Under the pieces are notes generated by a model. It was not told the origin of the DNA. It saw only the letters and a list, made by a program, of their open reading frames with translations, and did no database searches. Shown piece after piece: positions 19,120 to 26,860 of a stretch of 42,813 nucleotides of DNA (within the stretch, counting starts at the first letter, position 1; each line of letters opens with the position of its first letter). A program made the translations under genes and the position numbers. This DNA is from Verrucomicrobiota bacterium (lineage in GTDB: Bacteria > Verrucomicrobiota > Verrucomicrobiia > Chthoniobacterales > UBA10450): contig QHNB01000094.1 of NCBI GenBank assembly GCA_003217965.1, forward strand, positions 1 to 42,813, in the 5' to 3' direction.

Positions 19120-21789
19120 ATGGCGTCACCCGCCCCAATGCCCTCGGAGACAACCGCGCGTCCTCACGTCGAAATCGCGCATGTCCTGTTCATAGATGTC
19201 GTTGGCTACTCGGCCTTGCTCATCAATGAGCAGCAACAGATTCAGCAGGAACTCAATCAGGTCGTGCGCGGCACAGAACAATTTCGGATTGCAGAAGCGG
19301 AAGGTAAATTGACTCGGCTGCCGACCGGGGACGGCATGGCCCTAGTTTTCTTCACTACGCCAGAGGCGCCTGTGCAATGCGCCCTCGAAATCAGCGAAGC
19401 GTTAGCCAGCTACCCGCGGCTGAAATTGCGGATGGGGGTGCACAGCGGGCCCATTAGCAGTACTACGGACGTGAACGACCGGTCCAACATTGCCGGCGCT
19501 GCCATCAACATCGCGGAGCGGATCATGTCTTGCGGGGATGCGGGGCACATCTTGCTCTCGAGGCGGGTTGCGGAAGATCTCGGCCAATACGCGGAATGGC
19601 AGCCATATTTGCACGACCTTGGTGAGGTCCAGGTCAAGCATGGCGTAACGCTTGCGGTCGTTAATCTCTATACAGAGAAGCTGGGCAACCCGGAATTGCC
19701 ACAGAGAATCAAGGAGGCCAGAGAGGCCAAGAGCTCGAGGTCTGGGGCGTCGGCGACGAAAGATTCCGCGTCTTCCGAAGCCCGCGGCTTCTTCGAGGAA
19801 GTGCAACGACGCAAGGTTTATCGCGTCGCCGTCGCCTACATCGTGGTGGCGGGCGGCCTGATTCAGCTTGCTTCCGCCGTCTTTCCGGCGTGGGAGTTGC
19901 CAAATTGGGCGCTGCGCCTCGTGGTCGTGCTGTTGCTCACTGGTTTTCCCATCGGGCTGATACTGGCATGGGCTTTCGACGTTACGCCACAGGGCATCCG
20001 CGCAACTCCACCGCCCAGTCTCGCCTCGCCGCGCCGGCGTGGCCGGCGCAATCTTCTTATTTTACTCGGCGCGGGCGTGGTTATTTCAGCGCTGGCAGGG
20101 TTGTTTATTTTGCCGCGCGCCTCCGCCCGCAAACTAGATAAGTCAATCGCAGTCCTGCCGTTTGAAAATTTTAGCGACAGCAAAGAGAACGCATTTTTCG
20201 CCGACGGCATTCAGGATGATATCCTAACTAACCTGGCCAAGATCGGTGACTTAAAAGTAATTTCGCGCACTTCGGTCATGCCTTATCGCGGCAAAAGCGC
20301 GAGCGCGCGCGAGATCGGTAAGGCGCTTGGTGTTTCCGCCATTCTCGAAGGCAGCGTGCGCAAAGATCGCAATCGTGTTCGTGTCAACGTGCAGTTAATC
20401 AACGCGGCGAACGACGAGCATATCTGGGCGGAAGACTATGATCGCGATCTGACGGACATGTTCGCCATTCAAACCGATCTGGCCCAGAAGATTGCCAAGG
20501 AGCTGCAAGCAAAGCTTTCACCAACCGAGAAGGAACAACTCACACGCAAACCGACCGAAAACGGGGAGGCTTATCTCGCGTTTGTCGAGGGGCACAATCT
20601 GTTTGTCAGCGGGATCGAAGACATTGAGAAGCTAAAAAAAGCCGAGCAACTCTACCAACGCGCCATTCAGCTCGACCCGAATTTCGCTTTGGCTTACGCC
20701 AGCTATTCACAGCTGGAGAGTTGGCTCTTCCACACCTGGTCGAACCCTGACGCGCGCGAGAAAGCGCGCTCGCTGGCGAAACGTGCTTTGGAGTTGCAGC
20801 CCGACCTGCCCGAAGCTCATCTCGCGCTCGGCTTTTCCTATTACTATGGTGATTTGAACTTCGACGCTGCCTTGAGCGAATTCGAAAGTGCGCGGCGCGG
20901 CTTGCCCAATGGGATGGACACCTACCTCGCTCTCGGTGCGATTAAGCGACGTCAAGGGCGGTGGGCCGAATCTACCGCTGATCTCGAAAAGGCCGCAAAT
21001 CTCAGCCCAAAGGACAGCTGGCCGCTGCAAAATCTGGCGTTCAACTACCAAATGCTGCGCGATTTCAAGAAGGCCAACGAAACAGTGGACCGCGGCCTCG
21101 CCATTTCGCCAGGTTCGTTCGGACTGTGGGAAATCAAATCGAAGCTCGCCTGGTTGGAGTCGGGCGACACCAGCGTCGGCGAAAAAGGTCTGCAGCAATT
21201 GGAAAAAATATCTGACTCAAGCGAGAAGCAGCATTACCTCTGGCCCGCCCGATGTCAGATATTTCTCTGGCAACGCCGTTACGCCGAGGCATTGCAGGCC
21301 GCGGAAAATTGGCCGGACGATCTGGCTGAAGCCAAACCGGAAATGATAATCAGCAAGCAGATGCTTGTCGGATGGGCTCGCAAAAGTTTGGGTGATGAAA
21401 GCGGCGCACGCACGGCCTTTACCAAATCAAAAGAGGTTGCGCAGTCAAAGCTGGCTTCGCTGCCCAATGATGCCGGCATGCACGCTCAGCTGGGACTCGC
21501 CCTCGCTCTTCTGGGCGATAAAGAAGGTGCCGTAGCCGAATCAAAACGAGCAATGGAACTACTTCCGGAAAGTAAAGATGCATTTGAGGGGCCGTCTATC
21601 ACAGAGGCGGCTGCCCAGGTAAGCTGCATCGTTGGCGACCACGCCCGCGCTATTGAGCTGCTCGATCACCTTCTGACACGGCCGGCTGCTCTAACCGTCG
21701 CAGCGCTCAAGGTCGATCCCATCTGGGATCCGCTGCGAAATGAACCGGCCTTTCAGCAGCTGCTGTCAAAGCACGGTGCGAAAGCTTAG
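19120..21789 (+). CDS. class III adenylate/guanylate cyclase with TolB-like and TPR domains
   Basis: Residues about 15-190 are a class III cyclase: metal-binding Asp26 (LFIDVVGYS) and Asp71 (PTGDGMALVF), and the transition-state pair in NIAERIMSCGD. Three hydrophobic spans follow: VAVAYIVVAGGLIQLASAVF, LRLVVVLLLTGFPIGLILAW and NLLILLGAGVVISALAGLF. Next is a TolB/FlgO-like domain starting KSIAVLPFENFSDSKENAFF, then TPR repeats to the end (AEQLYQRAIQLDPNFALAYA). The cyclase would face the cytoplasm and the TPR part the opposite side of the membrane, if topology follows the three spans. It probably makes a cyclic nucleotide in response to a protein or envelope signal. The ATG at 19120 with GGAGAGG upstream is preferred over the TTG at 19093. 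The next gene overlaps its 3' end. Confidence 0.85.
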   Translation: MASPAPMPSETTARPHVEIAHVLFIDVVGYSALLINEQQQIQQELNQVVRGTEQFRIAEAEGKLTRLPTGDGMALVFFTTPEAPVQCALEISEALASYPRLKLRMGVHSGPISSTTDVNDRSNIAGAAINIAERIMSCGDAGHILLSRRVAEDLGQYAEWQPYLHDLGEVQVKHGVTLAVVNLYTEKLGNPELPQRIKEAREAKSSRSGASATKDSASSEARGFFEEVQRRKVYRVAVAYIVVAGGLIQLASAVFPAWELPNWALRLVVVLLLTGFPIGLILAWAFDVTPQGIRATPPPSLASPRRRGRRNLLILLGAGVVISALAGLFILPRASARKLDKSIAVLPFENFSDSKENAFFADGIQDDILTNLAKIGDLKVISRTSVMPYRGKSASAREIGKALGVSAILEGSVRKDRNRVRVNVQLINAANDEHIWAEDYDRDLTDMFAIQTDLAQKIAKELQAKLSPTEKEQLTRKPTENGEAYLAFVEGHNLFVSGIEDIEKLKKAEQLYQRAIQLDPNFALAYASYSQLESWLFHTWSNPDAREKARSLAKRALELQPDLPEAHLALGFSYYYGDLNFDAALSEFESARRGLPNGMDTYLALGAIKRRQGRWAESTADLEKAANLSPKDSWPLQNLAFNYQMLRDFKKANETVDRGLAISPGSFGLWEIKSKLAWLESGDTSVGEKGLQQLEKISDSSEKQHYLWPARCQIFLWQRRYAEALQAAENWPDDLAEAKPEMIISKQMLVGWARKSLGDESGARTAFTKSKEVAQSKLASLPNDAGMHAQLGLALALLGDKEGAVAESKRAMELLPESKDAFEGPSITEAAAQVSCIVGDHARAIELLDHLLTRPAALTVAALKVDPIWDPLRNEPAFQQLLSKHGAKA

Positions 21790-22543
21790 CGCGGTTTTCA
21801 TCGCGCTCGTTGTCAGTGGAGGGGCGCGCGGTGAGTGGCAAATCGTCGCTGGCGCCAAGGAGGCCTCTGCGATCGCCGGCATCGAACATCGGCACGTTGT
21901 GATTCAAGATTCAGGGAACAGTGCTCGCGCGACGATTGATATTGCGCTTATTGCAGCAAAATCGGGGACGTTGCGAGTGATCGATAATCCGACCGGCAGC
22001 GAGCCTCTCGCCGATGCGATGCGGCGCGGGAATTGCGTCGCCGGTATCAACGGAGGCTATTTTGATCCCAATTTTAAGCCGATCGGGCTGACCATTTCAG
22101 ATGGTATGATTATTTCGCCGCTGATCCGCGGCCGATTGCTCACTGGTGTGCTTTGCTCATCAGATCACGGAATCGAAATCGTGCGGCTGGGCGAATTTTC
22201 CAGAAGACAGAAATTAAATGCTGCGGTCGAGTGCGGCCCATTTTTGATTGACCTCGGAAATCGGATTCGCGGTTTGGATGTAACACGATCAGCGCGGCGA
22301 ACATTTGCCGCAGTCGCGCGCGGAGGAAATGCAGCGTTGGGAGTTTCCAGCGATCTAAGCCTGGCGCAGTTAAGCGAGGCGCTGTCGAGTATTTCTCTCC
22401 GAGATGATTTCAAAATCTGGCGTGCACTGAACCTCGATGGCGGATCGTCGAGCGCGTTTTGGTTTGCTCGGGGAGAAGGCGACGCGTTTTCAATTCCGGA
22501 AGAGAAGACGGTGCGCGATTTTGTGGCGATTGTGCCAAAATAA
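21776..22543 (+). CDS. exported phosphodiester glycosidase-family protein (NAGPA-like)
   Basis: The family (PF09992) includes the enzyme that uncovers mannose-6-phosphate tags and bacterial proteins that cleave phosphodiester-linked sugars. Seen here are GNCVAGINGGYFDPNFKPIG, ISDGMIISPL, and the C-terminal ALNLDGGSSSAFW block, all typical. The GTG at 21776 gives a compact signal peptide (RKLSAVFIALVVSGGARG); an ATG at 21740 would place 12 extra residues before it. Either way the gene overlaps the cyclase gene's 3' end (by 14 or 50 nt), suggesting translational coupling. The substrate is unknown; a cell-wall or envelope glycoconjugate is possible. Confidence 0.8.
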   Translation: MRKLSAVFIALVVSGGARGEWQIVAGAKEASAIAGIEHRHVVIQDSGNSARATIDIALIAAKSGTLRVIDNPTGSEPLADAMRRGNCVAGINGGYFDPNFKPIGLTISDGMIISPLIRGRLLTGVLCSSDHGIEIVRLGEFSRRQKLNAAVECGPFLIDLGNRIRGLDVTRSARRTFAAVARGGNAALGVSSDLSLAQLSEALSSISLRDDFKIWRALNLDGGSSSAFWFARGEGDAFSIPEEKTVRDFVAIVPK

Positions 22544-22629
22544 AACTCAGGAATTTCCGAACAGAGAAAGGGGACTCGTTCGCGCTGATGGATCACACGG
22601 GGTGCCTTGTGTATTCTAACCTCAATAGC

Positions 22630-22657
22630 GAGATCCTTCACTTTGTTCGGAATGACA
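22630..22657. repeat. GATCC...GGAATGACA-type intergenic repeat
   Basis: This 28-nt unit ends TTCGGAATGACA, close to the terminal part of 6615-6702 (TTCGCTCGGGATGACA). It directly abuts the start codon of the FAH-family gene at 22662, so the repeat contributes that gene's ribosome-binding region. Confidence 0.5.
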
Positions 22658-22661
22658 AGTC

Positions 22662-23417
22662 ATGCGCACTTTTGGCGGATTCAAATCTCAAGATCGATTT
22701 TTTTACGGCGAGGTACGCGCCGAAGAAATAGATGTCCTGGCGCAGCCGTATTGGCTAGGAATCCGGACCACCGGCGAAATTCTTCCGCTCGATAATGTCG
22801 AGATTTCCATCCCGGTCGCGCCTTCCAAGCTGATCGCGGTCGGCTTGAACTATGCCGATCACATCGCCGAAATGAAACGGACTCCGCTCGGCACACCGCT
22901 CATTTGGTTCAAAGCGCCAAGCTCGCTCCTGGCACACAATGGCACAATCGAGATCGCGTATCCGGAACACCAGACCGATTTCGAGGTTGAGCTCGCGGTC
23001 GTGATCGGTGCGACAGCAAAAAATGTGAGCAGGGGCCGCGCGCGCGATTTCGTTTTTGGTTACACCATTGGCCAGGACATCAGCGACCGAGATCTGCAGA
23101 AGTCGGAAAAGCAATTTGGGCGCTGCAAATCGTTCGACACCTACACTCCAATAGGACCGTTCGTCTATAGCGATGTCGACGCGGCCGATCTCGACATTAC
23201 ACTCCGGCAAAACGGCGAGGTCAAGCAACGTGCCCGCACAAGTCAGATGATTTATTCGGTTGCGGAAACCGTGTCGTTTGCGAGCCAGCGGCTGACATTA
23301 TTTCCGGGGGACGTGATTTTGACCGGAACGCCCTCCGGAGTCGGTCCACTTCATCCGGGCGATGAGATCGAGGCCCGGATTGATGATTGGCCGCCGCTGC
23401 GAAATCGAGTGAAATGA
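22662..23417 (+). CDS. fumarylacetoacetate hydrolase (FAH) family protein
   Basis: Members of this metal-dependent family hydrolyse or decarboxylate 2-oxo acids from aromatic and sugar acid breakdown. Key blocks are the metal-binding glutamates in DFEVELAVVIG, the aspartate in YTIGQDISDRDLQ, KSFDTYTPIGPF, and the C-terminal LFPGDVILTGTPSGVG. The N-terminal part (about 1-60) is the short variable domain. The 251-aa length is usual for the short FAHD1-like branch, which acts on oxaloacetate or acylpyruvates; the substrate here is not determined. The ATG at 22662 lies right after a dispersed repeat. No catabolic cluster surrounds it. Confidence 0.88.
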   Translation: MRTFGGFKSQDRFFYGEVRAEEIDVLAQPYWLGIRTTGEILPLDNVEISIPVAPSKLIAVGLNYADHIAEMKRTPLGTPLIWFKAPSSLLAHNGTIEIAYPEHQTDFEVELAVVIGATAKNVSRGRARDFVFGYTIGQDISDRDLQKSEKQFGRCKSFDTYTPIGPFVYSDVDAADLDITLRQNGEVKQRARTSQMIYSVAETVSFASQRLTLFPGDVILTGTPSGVGPLHPGDEIEARIDDWPPLRNRVK

Positions 23418-23473
23418 CAGTTTTTATTGAACAGTGAGACCGAAAATTTTCGAATGAAAGCGATTTCGCGTGC

Positions 23474-23502
23474 TTGCACTACATCCCAGGTACTCGGATA
23501 AT
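23474..23502 (+). promoter_or_regulatory. sigma-70-like promoter candidate for the exbB-tonB operon
   Basis: TTGCAC (23474-23479), a 17-nt spacer, and GATAAT (23497-23502) sit in the 227-bp gap before exbB. This would leave a leader of about 135 nt. The leader has no obvious hairpin switch. Prediction by eye. Confidence 0.4.
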
Positions 23503-23644
23503 TCGATATTAATGCGCAGCGTCATACATGTTGCTGCAAGTGCTTAAGATGAAAAGTTTTGCTGGACTCCTGACGATTCCGTTTGGGATAAAGCTACGAG
23601 GGAAGATTCCTCATCTCCGAGCCGGTCCTTAATTCTCTCAGTTT

Positions 23645-24670
23645 ATGAAAACATTGCTTATCGCCTCTCTTGTCTCCGCCACCATTGCGCTGAACGCCTC
23701 TGCACAGAATCAACCGCCGCCGCCACCACCTGCGGCTACGCAAGCGCCCGCTGTGACCAATCCGGCCCAACCGGGTGCCGTTCCGCCCACGACGATGTCG
23801 CCGGCTGCTCCCGGCCAGGCGCCGGGGGCGACACAGCCGCTTGCTCCGGGAATGTCGCCGGCAGGAGCTCCTCCTGGCACCATGGCTTCCCCCGCCGGTC
23901 CGGGCGTAATGCCCAGTCCGGCTGCCTCAATGCCGGCCACGCTCAGCCCAGCGCCGTCGGGCTCCCCGTCCACGGCACAATCCCCACAAAAAGCCGGTTG
24001 GACCAACTTCATCCTCGAAAATTTCCATAAAGGCGGCCCGATTATGTGGCCGATCCTAATCATATCGATCATTGCGGTCGCGGTTGTGCTCGAACGGATT
24101 TTCTGGTGGACCGGCCGCTGGATGCGTCGCGATCCGAAACGGATCGAGAAAGTTTTTACTGCGATTGAAACGGGGGATGTGGCCGAGGCGTCCCGTCTTT
24201 CGCGTGGGTCGCGCGATCCGGTATTGCGTATGATGTGGAACGGCTTGAACCACCAGCACGCCTCGCTGCAAGGCGCGTTGCAAGTCGCCGCTGGCATCGA
24301 AATCAAACGAGCTGGCCGCTTCCTTGTCGTGATGGATACACTGGTAACGTTGGCACCCTTGCTCGGTCTTTTGGGAACGATTACCGGTCTAATTCGTTCG
24401 TTTAGCTTCCTCGGCAACGAGGAGCTGGCCGTGCAAGCGGTCACCGGCGGTATTGCTGAGGCGCTGATCGCGACGGCCTGCGGTCTTGGCATCGCCATTT
24501 TCTCACTGGTTCCGTTCAACTTCTTCACCTCGCGAGTGTCTAACTTAGAGTTCGAATTGCAGACAGCTGCGACGAACCTCGAAGTCATGTTGGAAGCCCA
24601 AAACAAAGCGCGCCAGGAAGTGGAGATCGAGTCGCGCACGCCCTCCTCAGCCACGAGGTCGTCAATTTAG
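23645..24670 (+). CDS. exbB: ExbB/TolQ-type proton channel with Pro/Ala-rich exported N-terminus
   Basis: The protein forms the inner-membrane proton channel that energises TonB. A signal peptide (MKTLLIASLVSATIALNASA) is followed by about 90 residues rich in Pro, Ala and Gly (from QNQPPPPPPAA on). The channel domain then follows: GGPIMWPILIISIIAVAVVL, a cytoplasmic loop, and the two conserved helices TLVTLAPLLGLLGTITGLI and GGIAEALIATACGLGIAIFS. The Pro-rich extension is unusual next to the short E. coli ExbB but occurs in long ExbB forms; it may interact with the periplasm or cell wall. It is followed in order by exbD, tonB and a second exbD with gaps of 8 nt or less, so all four should be one operon. 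Confidence 0.9.
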   Translation: MKTLLIASLVSATIALNASAQNQPPPPPPAATQAPAVTNPAQPGAVPPTTMSPAAPGQAPGATQPLAPGMSPAGAPPGTMASPAGPGVMPSPAASMPATLSPAPSGSPSTAQSPQKAGWTNFILENFHKGGPIMWPILIISIIAVAVVLERIFWWTGRWMRRDPKRIEKVFTAIETGDVAEASRLSRGSRDPVLRMMWNGLNHQHASLQGALQVAAGIEIKRAGRFLVVMDTLVTLAPLLGLLGTITGLIRSFSFLGNEELAVQAVTGGIAEALIATACGLGIAIFSLVPFNFFTSRVSNLEFELQTAATNLEVMLEAQNKARQEVEIESRTPSSATRSSI

Positions 24671-24678
24671 GAGTTTAA

Positions 24679-25125
24679 ATGCGCGTCACCTCGCCCGTTC
24701 CTCACAAGAAAGCGCGCATTGAGATCATTCCGCTGATCGACGTTATGTTTTTCCTGCTCGCCAGCTTCATGATGGTGAGCTTGAGCCAGGTCCACATGAA
24801 GGGCATTAAAGTGAATCTGCCCACTGGTGCTTCGGGCGAAACGCAATCCAAACGCGACTACATCAGTGTGTCAGTTGATTCCAATGGTAACCCATATTTT
24901 GACAAGCAGATGGTCACCTATGAAGCGCTGACCTCAATCTTGGGCAAAGTGCATCAAGAGAATCCCGACGCCAAGGTGTTCGTCCGCGGCGATCGGGACA
25001 CGGTTCATGGGAACGTCATTCGCGTGCTCGATATCTTGCGCTCCCAAGGTTTTTATAAGATCGCTTTCGAAATCAAGAGCCAGGCGGCGGCGGGCGTGCC
25101 TTCCGCCGGAACCACTGGTCCGTAA
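24679..25125 (+). CDS. exbD: ExbD/TolR-type protein, first copy
   Basis: This is the partner of ExbB. It has one N-terminal membrane helix carrying the proton-translocating aspartate, here in EIIPLIDVMFFLLASFMMVS, and a periplasmic domain ending with DILRSQGFYKIAFEI. The 148-aa length is typical. AGGAG lies 5 nt before the ATG. A 53-bp stretch (24712-24764) is identical in DNA to the second exbD at 25803-25855, although the downstream halves differ clearly, which suggests gene conversion or selection on the helix region. It ends 4 nt before tonB. Confidence 0.92.
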   Translation: MRVTSPVPHKKARIEIIPLIDVMFFLLASFMMVSLSQVHMKGIKVNLPTGASGETQSKRDYISVSVDSNGNPYFDKQMVTYEALTSILGKVHQENPDAKVFVRGDRDTVHGNVIRVLDILRSQGFYKIAFEIKSQAAAGVPSAGTTGP

Positions 25126-25129
25126 AACT

Positions 25130-25768
25130 ATGGCCGGACCTGGACCTCTTCTTTATCGTCCCGCTCCCAAGTGGCAGGTAATCGCTGCGTTCGGTGGGGC
25201 CATTGCCGTGCACGGCATCGCGGTGGCGATCGCTTTCCATAAAGAACCGCCGCCTGCTGATTACTCCGATGTCCCGACGGCCACGATCGAGGCTACGCTC
25301 GACCAACCGCCGGAGGACATACCCACGCCTCCGCCGGAAGACATTCCGATTCCTGATCAACCTCCGCCGCCGGAAATCCAGCCGGAATTCCACGAAGAAA
25401 CCACTCCGCCGCCCAAGCAGAATAAACCGGCCAAAGCTCAGCCGATCAAAGCGCCGCAGGTTGCCGGTCCACCACGTCCTCCCGGCATAGCGACCGCGTC
25501 GCAGGCCAAGGCGAGCGCAATCAGTGCTCCCCGGCCGGAATATCCCTATGAAGCGCGAAGCCGTCACATTATGGGCAGTGGTGTTTGCGTGGTCACGGTC
25601 GATGTGGGCAGCGGAAACGTCACGGATGCGACTATGGTCCAAAGTATCGGCAATCCGATTCTCGACAATTCCGCCGTGAGCGCGTTTCGGCGGTGGCGAT
25701 TCAAACCGGGAAGCGTGGCAAAGGTTAAGATACCGATCACGTTTACGATGACCGGTGCGTCTTATTAG
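25130..25768 (+). CDS. tonB: TonB-family energy transducer
   Basis: The 212-aa protein spans the periplasm to open outer-membrane receptors. An N-terminal membrane helix (about residues 17-36, VIAAFGGAIAVHGIAVAIAF) is followed by a Pro-rich periplasmic rod (PPEDIPTPPPEDIPIPDQPP) and a C-terminal TonB domain: YPYEARSRHIMGSGVCVVTV, then NSAVSAFRRWRFKPG. The rod is short, which fits a thin periplasm or a shared role with ExbB's Pro-rich tail. The ATG at 25130 is 4 nt after the exbD stop. It lies between two exbD genes, an arrangement seen in several Verrucomicrobia-type clusters. No receptor gene is in the window. Confidence 0.88.
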   Translation: MAGPGPLLYRPAPKWQVIAAFGGAIAVHGIAVAIAFHKEPPPADYSDVPTATIEATLDQPPEDIPTPPPEDIPIPDQPPPPEIQPEFHEETTPPPKQNKPAKAQPIKAPQVAGPPRPPGIATASQAKASAISAPRPEYPYEARSRHIMGSGVCVVTVDVGSGNVTDATMVQSIGNPILDNSAVSAFRRWRFKPGSVAKVKIPITFTMTGASY

Positions 25769-25769
25769 T

Positions 25770-26192
25770 ATGCGTGTTTCGTCTCCCATACCGAAAAAAC
25801 GGGCGCGCATTGAGATCATTCCGCTGATCGACGTTATGTTTTTCCTGCTCGCCAGTTTTATGATGGTGAGCTTGAGCCAGACTCACATGAAGGGAATCAA
25901 GGTCAATCTCCCCTCAACCGCCGCACCACCACCGCAACAGGTGAAAGATTTCGTCTCTATCCGTGTGTCGCCAGGAAACACCATTTTCTTTGACGGCCAA
26001 TATGTGCCTGACGATCAGGTTTTGCCTCGCCTTTATCAACTGCATCAACAGAACCCAAACATAAAAGTCTCGATCAGCTCCGAAATGATGGCGATCCACG
26101 GCGACGTAATTGCGGTGCTGGACAGAGTGCGTCAGGTCGGCATTCAAAAAGTGGGTTATCAAATTCGGGCGGCGCCGGCCATTAATCGTTAG
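25770..26192 (+). CDS. exbD: ExbD/TolR-type protein, second copy
   Basis: The 140-aa protein has the same membrane helix as the first copy (EIIPLIDVMFFLLASFMMVS, with the conserved Asp) and a diverged periplasmic domain (VPDDQVLPRLYQLHQQNPNI). The ATG at 25770 follows the tonB stop by 1 nt; earlier in-frame codons overlap tonB. Two ExbD types could form a mixed dimer in the ExbB ring, or serve different transducers. The gene ends directly against the convergent rdgB gene with no space for a terminator. Confidence 0.9.
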   Translation: MRVSSPIPKKRARIEIIPLIDVMFFLLASFMMVSLSQTHMKGIKVNLPSTAAPPPQQVKDFVSIRVSPGNTIFFDGQYVPDDQVLPRLYQLHQQNPNIKVSISSEMMAIHGDVIAVLDRVRQVGIQKVGYQIRAAPAINR

Positions 26193-26777
26193 TCAGCCCC
26201 CCAGGAATTCCCGCAGTTTTTCCAACGCACGGGCGCGATGGCTGATGCGGTTCTTCACCTCTGCGGGTAACTCGGCGAATGTTTCGGTAAACCCCGCCGC
26301 CACAAATGCTGGATCGTAACCGAAACCGTTTTCACCGCGGGGCGAGTCGGCGATGAGCCCACGCGACTCGCCGCTCACTGCTTTCAAAATTTTCCCGTTA
26401 TGGGCGATGACGATGACGCAGCGGAAACGCGCCGATCGCCTCGGCCGGTGCAATTTTTCCAATTCCCGGAAAAGTTTCTCTACGTTATCGCGATCGGTTG
26501 CGCGGTCGCCGGCGAAACGAGCCGAACAAATTCCGGGGGCGCCGCCGAGAGCATCCACCTCCAAGCCCGAGTCATCCGCAATGACGAGCTCCTTCGGGCG
26601 CACTCGCGAAACGGCAAGGGCTTTGATCGCTGCATTCTCCTCAAAAGTGCTGCCTGTTTCCGCGATTTCCGGTAGATCGTGCTCGTTGCTCAGATCAGTG
26701 ACCTGAAATTGGGGCCCGAGCAGATCGGCAAATTCCCGCGTCTTGTGCCGGTTCCGCGTTGCGAGCAAGATTTTCAT
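26193..26777 (-). CDS. rdgB: XTP/dITP pyrophosphatase RdgB/HAM1
   Basis: The enzyme removes non-canonical purine triphosphates (dITP, XTP) from the nucleotide pool. Typical blocks are LLATRNRHKTREFADLL at the N-terminus, TGSTFEENAAIKA, VIADDSGLEVDALGGAPG, SARFAG, and NGFGYDPAFV with the C-terminal KNRISHRARAL. The 194-aa length is usual. It is convergent with exbD at zero spacing and divergent from leuS across about 83 nt. Confidence 0.95.
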   Translation of the reverse strand: MKILLATRNRHKTREFADLLGPQFQVTDLSNEHDLPEIAETGSTFEENAAIKALAVSRVRPKELVIADDSGLEVDALGGAPGICSARFAGDRATDRDNVEKLFRELEKLHRPRRSARFRCVIVIAHNGKILKAVSGESRGLIADSPRGENGFGYDPAFVAAGFTETFAELPAEVKNRISHRARALEKLREFLGG

Positions 26778-26860
26778 AAACAGGATAAGTCGGCAAAGCA
26801 GCGGCGCCCGTAAATTTTTCAGTTTCTTTCCTGGATTCCTGTGTTCCTGATTGTTCTCGG

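Noticed and set aside
23710-24654. 314-codon open frame on the minus strand opposite exbB
   Set aside because: It is an antisense shadow of a GC- and Pro-rich gene; the plus frame has clear ExbB helices and the minus product has no recognisable features.
26778-26860. T-box leader before leuS
   Set aside because: The gap is too short and lacks the conserved T-box sequence and a terminator hairpin.
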